A DNA stretch of 5,936 bases from Vulcanimicrobiota bacterium (GCA_003133185.1 PKWF01000073.1:1-5936); one strand, 5' to 3'; counted from the stretch's first letter, positions 1 to 5,242 are shown. Notes: generated by a model not told the origin, from the letters alone. Numbers and translations are program-made.

Positions 1-580
1 CACGCGTAGCGGCCCTGGCGTGTGGAAGCGCGACGGCCGGCCCGAACATCTGCGAGAAGCGTGCGAGGGGAGTCTGCGCCGCTTGCACGTCGACCGGATC
101 GACGTCTACCAGTTGCACGCGATCGACCCCGACGTTCCGTTCGAAGATCAGATCGGCACGATGCGCGAGCTGCGCGATGCCGGAAAGGTTCGGCACGTCG
201 GCCTTTCAAACGTCGATCTCGACCAGCTGAAGCGAGCGCGAGGGATCGTCGAGATCGTCTCCGTGCAAAATAACTACAACGTCGGGAATCGCACGAGCGA
301 ACCGGTCCTGAAATATTGCGAAGCCAACGGTATCGCCTTTATTCCGTACTTTCCGCTCGACGGCGGCGATTTGGCGGCGAATCAAGCGCTTTCCTCACTC
401 GCGGGCGCGCGCAACACGACGATCTGGCAGGTGGGATTGGCGTGGCTGCTGCGACACTCGCCGGCGATGCTGCCCATCCCCGGCACGTCGTCGGTGTCGC
501 ATTTGGAGGAGAACGTCGCCGCCACGGCGCTCGCGCTCAGCGACGATGAATATCACGAACTCTGCCGGCTAGAAGAATAA
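1..580 (+). CDS. Aldo/keto reductase, C-terminal part (5' end outside window)
   Basis: NAD(P)H-dependent reductase of the aldo/keto reductase superfamily, a cytoplasmic TIM-barrel enzyme that reduces aldehydes or ketones. About 192 residues are visible of a usual length near 290. The frame (codons from base 2) is open to the window edge and reads family sequence (TRSGPGVWKRDGRPEHLREA) before the GTG at 20, so that GTG is internal. Visible family marks are DVYQLHAIDP, which carries the active-site His, then GKVRHVGLSN, VQNNYN, IPYFPL and finally IPGTSSVSHLEEN, the C-terminal motif that grips the NADP phosphate. The catalytic Asp, Tyr and Lys lie in the missing N-terminal part. The stop is TAA at 578-580. 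The gene converges on the membrane-protein genes to its right. The family call is firm; the substrate is not readable. Confidence 0.93.
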   Translation, partial: TRSGPGVWKRDGRPEHLREACEGSLRRLHVDRIDVYQLHAIDPDVPFEDQIGTMRELRDAGKVRHVGLSNVDLDQLKRARGIVEIVSVQNNYNVGNRTSEPVLKYCEANGIAFIPYFPLDGGDLAANQALSSLAGARNTTIWQVGLAWLLRHSPAMLPIPGTSSVSHLEENVAATALALSDDEYHELCRLEE

Positions 581-581
581 A

Positions 582-617
582 TGCGGCGCTCGGTGGATTT
601 CGATACCGAACGCCGCA
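582..617 (-). terminator. Probable rho-independent terminator of the leftward membrane-protein genes
   Basis: The arms tgcggcgctcggt (582-594) and accgaacgccgca (605-617) form a 13-bp stem with a 10-base loop, in the gap between two convergent genes. Transcribed leftward, the only imperfect pair becomes a G-U wobble and the stem is followed by the T-rich run TTTATTCTTCT. Transcribed rightward, the same position is a C-A mismatch and no T-run follows. The hairpin therefore best serves the minus-strand genes that end at 630, though it may partly stop the aldo/keto reductase transcript too. Confidence 0.6.
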
Positions 618-629
618 CGATGGTTGCTG

Positions 630-710
630 CTAGTGCCCGACGCCAACGAGATAGAGGATGATCAGGACCGTAAGCGGCGCGCCCAGCAGCCAGAGAAGAA
701 TCAAGAACAT
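630..710 (-). CDS. 26-residue single-pass hydrophobic peptide, translationally coupled
   Basis: A 26-codon frame that reads MFLILLWLLGAP and ends IILYLVGVGH. It is almost wholly hydrophobic with one Gly-Ala-Pro break in the middle, and is long enough for one membrane span. Its ATG (710-708) shares one base with the TAA stop (712-710) of the upstream membrane-protein gene, giving the junction TAATG, which is typical of translational coupling. A weak AAGG lies about 10 bases upstream. It ends just before the leftward terminator hairpin, so the two-gene unit is neatly bounded. I do not recognise a named family. Small one-span proteins of this kind are often missed by annotation. It could be a partner or modulator of the four-helix protein, but that is inference. 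Confidence 0.5.
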   Translation of the reverse strand: MFLILLWLLGAPLTVLIILYLVGVGH

Positions 711-1303
711 TAGACCGATACCTTGCCTTTCTGCGCGTCGAGATACGCGTTGCGCTTGCGATAGAATGTAAAGGTCATCGGTTCGCCTGAAGCCATCCAG
801 CCGCCGATGACGCTGCCAATAAGACCAAGCAGGAGAGACGTAACTGCCGCCATCGCCGTGTTGCGCACGATATCTGGCGATGCGGTCGACGCGGCGGCCG
901 CGCCGATCGGCGACGCGATCAACCCACCGTACCAGCCGCCGAACGCCGTACCGGCTCCGGCTGCGAGCATCGTTACCAGGATTGGCGTTGCCACGAGCCA
1001 TGCGATGGCGGCGTGAAGAATAGTTGGCTCGGAGTGTCGCGCGCCCGTAATCTTTCCGGTGACCCAGCCGGCGATCACGAAGCTGAAGAATGCCGCGCAG
1101 ACGATCACGGTGACGTCGATCATCGAGATCGTGTGCCAGGATGAAATCTTCTCCAGCGATGTGGCGCCGAACGCCGTGCCGAGCAGGCCAAAGATCAAGG
1201 CCGCGGAGAGCGCCGCGAGCGCACCTACCCAGATCGCGCCCCAATTGATGCTCCAGGCGACCCACGTCTCGGGCCGCGAGTACAGATCCTCATCTCGTAT
1301 CAT
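710..1303 (-). CDS. Four-helix glycine-rich integral membrane protein, unknown function
   Basis: A 197-residue inner-membrane protein. The start MIRDEDLY is chosen because a perfect GGAGG lies 5 bases upstream; an in-frame ATG 48 bases further out has no such site. Hydrophobic segments lie at about residues 17-44, 61-83, 94-120 and 147-170, with a short charged N-terminus and a basic C-terminal tail (YRKRNAYLDAQKGK). Small-residue packing motifs recur (GLLGTAFGA, GWVTGKITGA, GAGTAFGGWYGG, GLIGSVIGGW), so the helices probably pack tightly. It resembles the uncharacterised bacterial membrane proteins that begin with a 'VAWSxxxGAxxVG' first helix, sometimes labelled PhnA-like or YrzE-like. I see no catalytic residues. 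The stop overlaps the start of the 26-residue peptide gene, and the two are very likely co-transcribed. Confidence 0.82.
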   Translation of the reverse strand: MIRDEDLYSRPETWVAWSINWGAIWVGALAALSAALIFGLLGTAFGATSLEKISSWHTISMIDVTVIVCAAFFSFVIAGWVTGKITGARHSEPTILHAAIAWLVATPILVTMLAAGAGTAFGGWYGGLIASPIGAAAASTASPDIVRNTAMAAVTSLLLGLIGSVIGGWMASGEPMTFTFYRKRNAYLDAQKGKVSV

Positions 1304-1308
1304 GTGTT

Positions 1309-1313
1309 CCTCC
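1309..1313 (-). promoter_or_regulatory. Ribosome binding site fixing the start of the membrane protein
   Basis: GGAGG on the minus strand, 5 bases before the ATG at 1303-1301. It is among the strongest Shine-Dalgarno matches in the window and decides between this start and the longer in-frame ATG at 1351. Confidence 0.8.
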
Positions 1314-1353
1314 GCACAAAACTCCGCTATCCTTGCCCAATGCCGGGGCAAGC

Positions 1354-1389
1354 GAAACCCATCGCGACTTAGTAGTCGCGATGGGTTTC
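1354..1389 (-). terminator. Perfect 16-bp hairpin, probable terminator of the SDR gene
   Basis: gaaacccatcgcgact (1354-1369) and agtcgcgatgggtttc (1374-1389) are exact reverse complements around the 4-base loop TAGT. The hairpin lies 24 bases beyond the SDR stop codon and upstream of the next leftward gene's ribosome binding site. Read leftward, the stem ends in GGGTTTC, so a short U-run is contained in the stem edge, but no long U-tract follows. A rho-independent terminator for the SDR gene is the likeliest reading. Because the hairpin is symmetrical, it would look the same to rightward transcription. An alternative is a structured leader of the membrane-protein mRNA. Confidence 0.6.
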
Positions 1390-1413
1390 CGTCGATCGGG
1401 AATAGGTTAGGCG

Positions 1414-2010
1414 CTACTCGACGCGATAGATCCGGCCGGTCTGCGAGCCTTCGACGCTTCTTGAGAAAGCCAGCGCCACGCGTTGTGCCGTCACCGGTTC
1501 GAAGCCGCGAAAGTATGCGCCGTAGGCGCCCATCGACTCCTCAAGTACCGATGGGCTGACGGCGTTGATGCGTTGATCGTGGAGTTCGATGGCGGCCGCG
1601 CGCACAAAGCTCTCCAACGCGCCGTTGACCATCGAGGCGGAAGCCCCAAAGCGAATTGGGTCTTGCGAGAGCGTGCCGGCGATGAGCGTAAACGAGCCGC
1701 CGGGGTTTACGAACTCGCGTCCGGCGAGGACGAGATTGACCTGGCCCATCAACTTATCGCGCAATCCGATGTCGAACCGCTCGGCGGTCATATCTTCGAG
1801 GGGGCCGAATTCCACGTTGCCTGCCGCGCAGACGACAGCATCGAGCTTCGCGACGGCGGAGAAGAGGTCGCGCACGCTCTTGGGGTCGGCAGTGTTGACC
1901 TGAAAGGTACCGCTCGAGCGGCCGGCAGTCACGATTTCGTGCCGCGCTGAAAGCTCCGCGGCGACGGCCTTGCCGATCGTGCCGTTCGCGCCCACAATAA
2001 GGATCTTCAT
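1414..2010 (-). CDS. Short-chain dehydrogenase/reductase-like protein without Tyr-x3-Lys
   Basis: A 198-residue protein of the SDR superfamily, shorter than the usual 240-260. The start is MKILIVGANGTIG: the first beta strand begins at residue 2 and the nucleotide-binding glycines are G7, G10 and G13. R31 follows beta 2, as in NADP-preferring members. CAAGN (61-65) is the NAG-like strand-4 motif and RINAVSPSVLEESM (147-160) is the usual post-beta-6 segment. The helix that normally carries YxxxK reads ASASMVNGALESFVRAAAIEL, which places A125 and N129 at the Tyr and Lys positions. I recall a group of short SDRs with a similar 'LVNGALEAFVRAA' helix, so this may be an inherited trait rather than damage. 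The frame is intact. Upstream in-frame sequence is not SDR-like, and no strong ribosome binding site precedes the ATG. It is divergent from the dihydrofolate-reductase-like gene. Confidence 0.88.
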   Translation of the reverse strand: MKILIVGANGTIGKAVAAELSARHEIVTAGRSSGTFQVNTADPKSVRDLFSAVAKLDAVVCAAGNVEFGPLEDMTAERFDIGLRDKLMGQVNLVLAGREFVNPGGSFTLIAGTLSQDPIRFGASASMVNGALESFVRAAAIELHDQRINAVSPSVLEESMGAYGAYFRGFEPVTAQRVALAFSRSVEGSQTGRIYRVE

Positions 2011-2121
2011 GATAGTGAGTTCGACCCGCCATAGGTTTCGGTGGTTGCGCAGCCTCTCGTCGGGAAGGGCCGAGGCTTTTACTGGGAGGGCAACCGTAAC
2101 GAAACGTTCCAACTCCCTCGT
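2011..2121. promoter_or_regulatory. Divergent intergenic region between the SDR and DHFR-like genes
   Basis: These 111 bases separate two genes that start in opposite directions, so both promoters should lie here. I see a small dyad, AACG-AAA-CGTT (2098-2108), 13 bases before the rightward ATG, and a loose pairing of GAGGG (2086-2090) with CCCTC (2115-2119) around it. No convincing -35/-10 pair stands out on either strand, and neither start has a clear Shine-Dalgarno sequence. The promoter assignment rests on gene arrangement only. Confidence 0.35.
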
Positions 2122-2685
2122 ATGTCGAAGTTGATCTACATCGCCAATACGTCACTCGACGGTTACGTGGAGGACGAAACTGGTGCCTTCGATTGGGTCA
2201 ATCCCGATCAAGTGCACGAGTTCATCACTGAGTTGTTGCGACCGATCGGAACCTATCTCTATGGGCGGCGCCTCTATGAGACGATGGCCTACTTTGGTGG
2301 GCCGGTGATTGAGGACTATCCACCCGAACACCGCGACTTTGCACGAGTCTGGCAGAAGGCCGAGAAGATCGTCTTTTCACGAACGCTGACAGGCCCTACG
2401 ACAGGCAACACGCGTGTCGAACGGGACTTCGACCTTGAGGCTGTTCGGAAGCTCAAACGGGAATCGGAGCGCGACATCAACATTGGCGGCGCCGAGCTTG
2501 CGGGGCTTGCGCTCGAGGCCGATCTCGTCGACGAATGTCACCTGTTTCTTTACCCGGTAATCGTAGGCAGCGGGAAGCCGGCATTTCGAGCCGGCTTACG
2601 ACGGAATCTCGAACTCCTCGAGACGCGGCGATTCGGCACCGGGGTAATCCACTTGCGCTATCGTATTACGGCGCGACCGCGATAA
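2122..2685 (+). CDS. Dihydrofolate reductase-family (RibD C-terminal domain-like) protein
   Basis: A 187-residue cytoplasmic NADPH-binding protein of the DHFR/RibD-C fold. Family marks in order are MSKLIYIANTSLDGYVEDE (1-19), YLYGRRLYETM (45-55), EKIVFSRTL (81-89), INIGGAELAGLAL (119-131, the glycine-rich cofactor loop) and HLFLYPVIVGSGKPAF (140-155). This is the stand-alone type commonly labelled 'dihydrofolate reductase family protein'. Such proteins are not the essential folA enzyme and their substrates are mostly unknown. The start at MSKLIY is chosen because the beta strand begins there, as in relatives; the longer frame from 2041 adds unrelated sequence. No Shine-Dalgarno is seen before this ATG, so it may be leaderless or weakly initiated. 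The MDR gene follows after 26 bases, so the two probably form an operon. Confidence 0.9.
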   Translation: MSKLIYIANTSLDGYVEDETGAFDWVNPDQVHEFITELLRPIGTYLYGRRLYETMAYFGGPVIEDYPPEHRDFARVWQKAEKIVFSRTLTGPTTGNTRVERDFDLEAVRKLKRESERDINIGGAELAGLALEADLVDECHLFLYPVIVGSGKPAFRAGLRRNLELLETRRFGTGVIHLRYRITARPR

Positions 2686-2711
2686 ATCCGATCGCATGTG
2701 AAGGAAATCCT

Positions 2712-3677
2712 ATGAAAGCTGCTGTGGTTACCGGTTCCGATGCCACTCCAGAATACGATGATTTTTCCGAGCCCCAGGTTGACGACGGCTACGAACTCGT
2801 AGAGCTGGTAGCTGCAGGGCTCCATCCTATCGTACGATCGCTGGCAGCTGGCCGGCATTACGGAAGCACGCAGTCCTGGCCCCTCGTCCCGGGCGTCGAC
2901 GTCGTCGCTCGTACCGCGGCCGGCGATTACATCTATACGGGCTTTGTGCGTCCCCCGCACGGCACGTTCGCGGAGCGAATGGCGGCACCTAAAGCGATGC
3001 GGATCTCGCTACCCACCGGAGCGGATCCCGTGAAGGTCGCCGGCGGATTGAATCCGGCCTTCGCATCGTGGTTGCCGCTCAAGACGCGCGTTCGCGAGAT
3101 CGGTTCGCTCGCAACGGTCTTGGTTCTCGGCGTGACCGGTATGGCCGGATATCTTGCCGTGCAGCACGCGCGCTTACTCGGCGCAAACCGCGTCGTCGGC
3201 GTGGGGCGCGATCCGGCACGTCTTGCGCGCGCTGCGGCGCTTGGGGCTGCAACCGTTGCCCTGAGCGGCGATCGCGAGGCCGATGCCGCGGCAATCGTCG
3301 ACGCTCTTTGCGGTACGACACCGAGCATCGTGCTCGATTTTCTGTGGGCGTCGGCAGCCGAGACCGCCTTCGCTTCGCTCGCAAGGCGCGGGCTTGAAGA
3401 AGATACCGCCGACATTGCCTACACGCAAATTGGCGGCGCGGCCGGTCCCGAGGCAGCCGTACCGGCGGCGCTCTTACGAAGCCGCCGTATCCGCATCTCC
3501 GGCAGCGGTGCGGGTTCCGCGCAAATTGCCGATATCATGGCCGAAGTCCCCGTCTACATGCAGCTTATCGCAGACCGATGCGTTGACGTCCCGACGAAAA
3601 CGGTCCCACTTTCGTCGATCTCGGAAGCTTGGACCGCATCGACAGACGGCACCTACAGGATTGTCGTCGTTCCTTAA
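2712..3677 (+). CDS. Zinc-free MDR oxidoreductase, quinone reductase-like
   Basis: A 321-residue protein of the medium-chain dehydrogenase/reductase superfamily, NADPH:quinone oxidoreductase-like side. The N-terminal GroES-like domain (about 1-120) contains WPLVPGVDVVAR (56-67) and GTFAERMAAP (84-93). The Rossmann domain begins at VLVLGVTGMAGYLAVQHARLLGA, with G140, G143 and G146 as the dinucleotide-binding glycines, and continues with RVVGVGRDPARL (160-171). The zinc ligands of alcohol dehydrogenases (the GHE motif and a structural four-Cys lobe) are absent, so this is a zinc-independent member. Usual quinone reductases have GxxGGVG here; the Met-Ala in GVTGMAG is a mild departure. The start is the ATG 6 bases after AAGGA (2701-2705). 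Likely substrates are quinones or activated enones. It probably shares a transcript with the preceding DHFR-like gene. Confidence 0.9.
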   Translation: MKAAVVTGSDATPEYDDFSEPQVDDGYELVELVAAGLHPIVRSLAAGRHYGSTQSWPLVPGVDVVARTAAGDYIYTGFVRPPHGTFAERMAAPKAMRISLPTGADPVKVAGGLNPAFASWLPLKTRVREIGSLATVLVLGVTGMAGYLAVQHARLLGANRVVGVGRDPARLARAAALGAATVALSGDREADAAAIVDALCGTTPSIVLDFLWASAAETAFASLARRGLEEDTADIAYTQIGGAAGPEAAVPAALLRSRRIRISGSGAGSAQIADIMAEVPVYMQLIADRCVDVPTKTVPLSSISEAWTASTDGTYRIVVVP

Positions 3678-3702
3678 CCGTTACCCATTGCGATTTTTAA
3701 TC

Positions 3703-3707
3703 GGAGG
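3703..3707 (+). promoter_or_regulatory. Ribosome binding site supporting a TTG start
   Basis: GGAGG, followed by T, lies 9 bases before the TTG at 3717-3719 and 26 bases after the MDR stop. It is the main reason to place the start of the small exported-protein gene at this TTG, since no ATG or GTG occurs in frame nearby. Confidence 0.6.
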
Positions 3708-3716
3708 TTTCCCAAC

Positions 3717-4085
3717 TTGCTCTTTTTCACGCACCCTGTCGTTGCTCAAGCTTCTCCCGCACCATCGTTCACCAGTCCCGCGCGCCAGCCTCTGACGGTT
3801 TCTTGGCCATCGAATATAGCCATCTCTCCAGCGTCGGCGGCCAACTTTGAACGATCCAACCAAGGCTCGGGTACGATTCTCGTCACCATTAAGTGCAATG
3901 GCACAAAGAATGCAATCATTCCACCGACGCCGGACATTGACGGCGACCTCAAAGCTGCGCTCATGAGATTCGTGTCCGACGCGAAGGTCGCCGCGGGCGC
4001 CTCATGTCGCGACCAAACCTTCATCGTGCATTTTGAGGTTCCGAGCGGAAACATGACGGAAACCGAACTGCAGCCCCCTGGTTAA
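3717..4085 (+). CDS. Small probable exported protein with two cysteines, unknown function
   Basis: A frame of 122 residues from a TTG start. The N-terminus MLFFTHPVVAQASPAP looks like the end of a signal peptide with an AQA-S cleavage site after residue 12, but it is short and lacks a basic n-region. A Pro/Ser/Ala-rich linker follows (about 13-45). Then comes a compact domain (50-110) with the strand ILVTIKCNG, an amphipathic helix DIDGDLKAALMRFVSDAK and a closing strand TFIVHFEVP. The strand-helix-strand order and size recall the TonB C-terminal domain, but this is a weak impression. C60 and C97 could form a disulfide if the protein is exported. It starts 39 bases after the MDR stop and may be an operon tail. 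I do not recognise the family. An earlier non-canonical start (ATT at 3687) would add an Arg-Arg-containing n-region and improve the signal peptide. Confidence 0.6.
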   Translation: MLFFTHPVVAQASPAPSFTSPARQPLTVSWPSNIAISPASAANFERSNQGSGTILVTIKCNGTKNAIIPPTPDIDGDLKAALMRFVSDAKVAAGASCRDQTFIVHFEVPSGNMTETELQPPG

Positions 4086-4111
4086 AGCCGGCCAGAAGGG
4101 GAGTAAGCACT

Positions 4112-4483
4112 TTAGATGCTCTTGGCGTCGAACGCGTGTTGCGCCGCGTGCACCTCGTTCATATGGCGCTCGGCCCACTCGGAAAGCGCGCGCAGCGGTT
4201 CGTCGAGCGTGCGCCCGAGCGACGTGAGCGAATATTCGACACGCGGCGGAATGACCGGATAGATGTCCCGAACGACCAGGCCGTCGCGCTCGAGATCGCG
4301 CAGCGTTTGTGTCAGCATTTTCTGCGAGATGCCGTTGATCGACCGGCGCAGGTCGCTGAATCGGACGGGGGCCTCGGCGCCGCCGAGGATCCCGATGATC
4401 ATGGTGGTCCACTTGTTGGCGATGCGATCCAAGAGGCCGCGGGCCGGACAGGCGCCGGAGTAGACCGTGGTGACAGTATCCAC
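4112..4483 (-). CDS. HxlR-family winged-helix transcriptional regulator
   Basis: A 123-residue DNA-binding regulator of the HxlR/MarR-like winged-helix family, which act as dimers. C12 in SGACPARGLLDRIANKWTTMII is the conserved N-terminal cysteine that senses electrophiles or oxidants in characterised members such as YodB and HypR. The recognition-helix region is ISQKMLTQTLRDLERDGLV (52-70) and the wing is PVIPPRVEYSLTSLG (76-90). A C-terminal dimer helix (95-115) follows. The start must be the GTG at 4483-4481, because the frame meets a stop (TAG, 4498-4496) just upstream with no other start. An AGG lies 6 bases before it. The gene is divergent from yceI across 122 bases, the usual setting for an HxlR regulator and its target. 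Control of yceI, and of itself, is inferred from position only. Confidence 0.94.
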   Translation of the reverse strand: MDTVTTVYSGACPARGLLDRIANKWTTMIIGILGGAEAPVRFSDLRRSINGISQKMLTQTLRDLERDGLVVRDIYPVIPPRVEYSLTSLGRTLDEPLRALSEWAERHMNEVHAAQHAFDAKSI

Positions 4484-4605
4484 TGGGTGCCTATACTACT
4501 TTCGGGTGTCTTCTGGTGTCTGGTGAGTAGGTATGCAATAGTGACTTACGAGCAGTAGAATACCACACTCGAAGCCACCCGGCAACCATAGGAGACTTTA
4601 CCGAC
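4484..4605. promoter_or_regulatory. Divergent hxlR-yceI promoter region with direct and inverted repeats
   Basis: This 122-base spacer should hold both promoters and an operator. Repeats seen are: ggtgtcttct/ggtgtctggt, tandem 10-base units at 4505-4524 matching at 8 positions; GAGTAGGTAT (4525-4534) facing ATACCACACTC (4560-4570), an imperfect dyad with matching GAGT and GGTAT cores; and ATACTACT (4493-4500) facing AGTAGGTAT (4526-4534). TAGAAT at 4556-4561 is a reasonable -10 for yceI, but no good -35 precedes it. TAGTAT on the minus strand (4498-4493) could be a -10 for the regulator, though it would start transcription almost at the GTG. The dyads are plausible HxlR-dimer sites; their role is inferred from position. 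Confidence 0.45.
4590..4594 (+). promoter_or_regulatory. Ribosome binding site of the YceI gene, long spacing
   Basis: AGGAG lies 11 bases before the ATG at 4606, longer than the usual 5-9. No closer candidate exists, and the next in-frame Met (M29) is inside the conserved VRHLM motif, so the start at 4606 stands. Confidence 0.55.
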
Positions 4606-5154
4606 ATGACCACCGCCCAAGAGCAGACGACACAGATTTTCACGATCGATCCGATTCACACGAGCGTTGGATTCACCGTGCGCCATCTTATGATCGCCAA
4701 AGTTCGCGGCCACTTTACGTCCGTGGCCGGCACGATCGAAATCCCTGCCGGAACCGACGTTCCCCAAGCGATCGAGGTGACCATTGACGGCTCCTCGATC
4801 GATACGCGCGAGCCTCAGCGCGACGAGCATTTGCGTTCCCCCGACTTCCTCGATGTCGCGACGTATCCAATGCTCACTCTGCGCAGCACCGCGATTAGCG
4901 GAAGCCCAAGCGCGTTCAAGATTCATGGCGACCTGACGATTCACGGGACGACGCGTCCTGTCGTGCTCGATGCGACCTTCGAGGGCCGAGCCACCGATCC
5001 GTGGGGAAATCTGCGCGCAGGCTACGAAGCAACCACGACGATCAGCCGCAAGGATTTCGGTTTGACCTGGAATCAGGTGCTCGAAGCGGGCAGCGTGGCC
5101 GTCGGCGACGAGGTTCGCATCGAGATCAGCGTCGAGGCGATCGCGCCGAAGTAA
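4606..5154 (+). CDS. YceI-family protein (lipocalin-like, cytoplasmic form)
   Basis: A 182-residue YceI-domain protein. The family folds as a lipocalin-like beta-barrel that binds isoprenoid or other long lipid chains. All signature blocks are present: FTIDPIHTSVGFTVRHLMIAK (12-32), TREPQRDEHLRSPDFLDV (67-84), IHGDLTIHGTTRPV (106-119), ISRKDFGLTWNQ (146-157) and VGDEVRIEISVEA (166-178). There is no signal peptide (MTTAQEQTTQ is polar), unlike the periplasmic E. coli YceI, so this member should stay in the cytoplasm. The length is normal for the signal-less form. It is divergent from an HxlR regulator. The exact ligand is unknown; quinone or polyprenyl binding is known for relatives and would fit a redox-responsive regulator. 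Confidence 0.95.
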   Translation: MTTAQEQTTQIFTIDPIHTSVGFTVRHLMIAKVRGHFTSVAGTIEIPAGTDVPQAIEVTIDGSSIDTREPQRDEHLRSPDFLDVATYPMLTLRSTAISGSPSAFKIHGDLTIHGTTRPVVLDATFEGRATDPWGNLRAGYEATTTISRKDFGLTWNQVLEAGSVAVGDEVRIEISVEAIAPK

Positions 5155-5189
5155 AACGGACGGTAGCATTGCGATGGAGATCGGGCTGT

Positions 5190-5242
5190 GAGCATCGTAC
5201 GAGCGCGCGAAGAACGCGTAAAGGCCCGCGTTCGAGCATCGT
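5190..5242 (+). repeat. Nine-base direct repeat flanking a small inverted repeat
   Basis: GAGCATCGT occurs at 5190-5198 and again at 5234-5242. Between the copies, GAACGCG (5212-5218) pairs with CGCGTTC (5227-5233) around an 8-base loop. The set fills most of the 104-base gap between yceI and the ABM-like gene. There is no T-run, so the hairpin is a poor terminator. The repeats could be regulatory sites for the downstream gene or chance in GC-rich DNA. Confidence 0.35.

Noticed and set aside
1059..1559. A 166-codon rightward frame across the membrane-protein gene and the 16-bp hairpin.
   Set aside because: It is antisense to two good genes and runs through the palindrome, with an Arg/Ser-rich C-terminal part of no recognisable family.
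3675..3719. The exported-protein frame is in the same reading frame as the MDR gene and open right after its TAA, suggesting stop-codon readthrough or a broken fusion.
   Set aside because: The MDR protein ends naturally at its last strand (YRIVVVP), and the next frame has its own GGAGG and start. Same frame is a one-in-three chance event.
4070..4105. A possible terminator between the convergent exported-protein and HxlR genes (CCCC...GGGG with TGG/CCA inside).
   Set aside because: The stem is interrupted by unequal bulges and has no T-run in either direction; too weak to call.
4136..4558. A 140-codon rightward frame opposite the HxlR gene.
   Set aside because: It is the antisense shadow of a clear HxlR gene, has Arg/Asp-rich low-information composition and matches no family.
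4546..5169. A 207-codon leftward frame covering yceI.
   Set aside because: It lies opposite an unmistakable YceI gene and looks like GC-rich antisense, with no domain.
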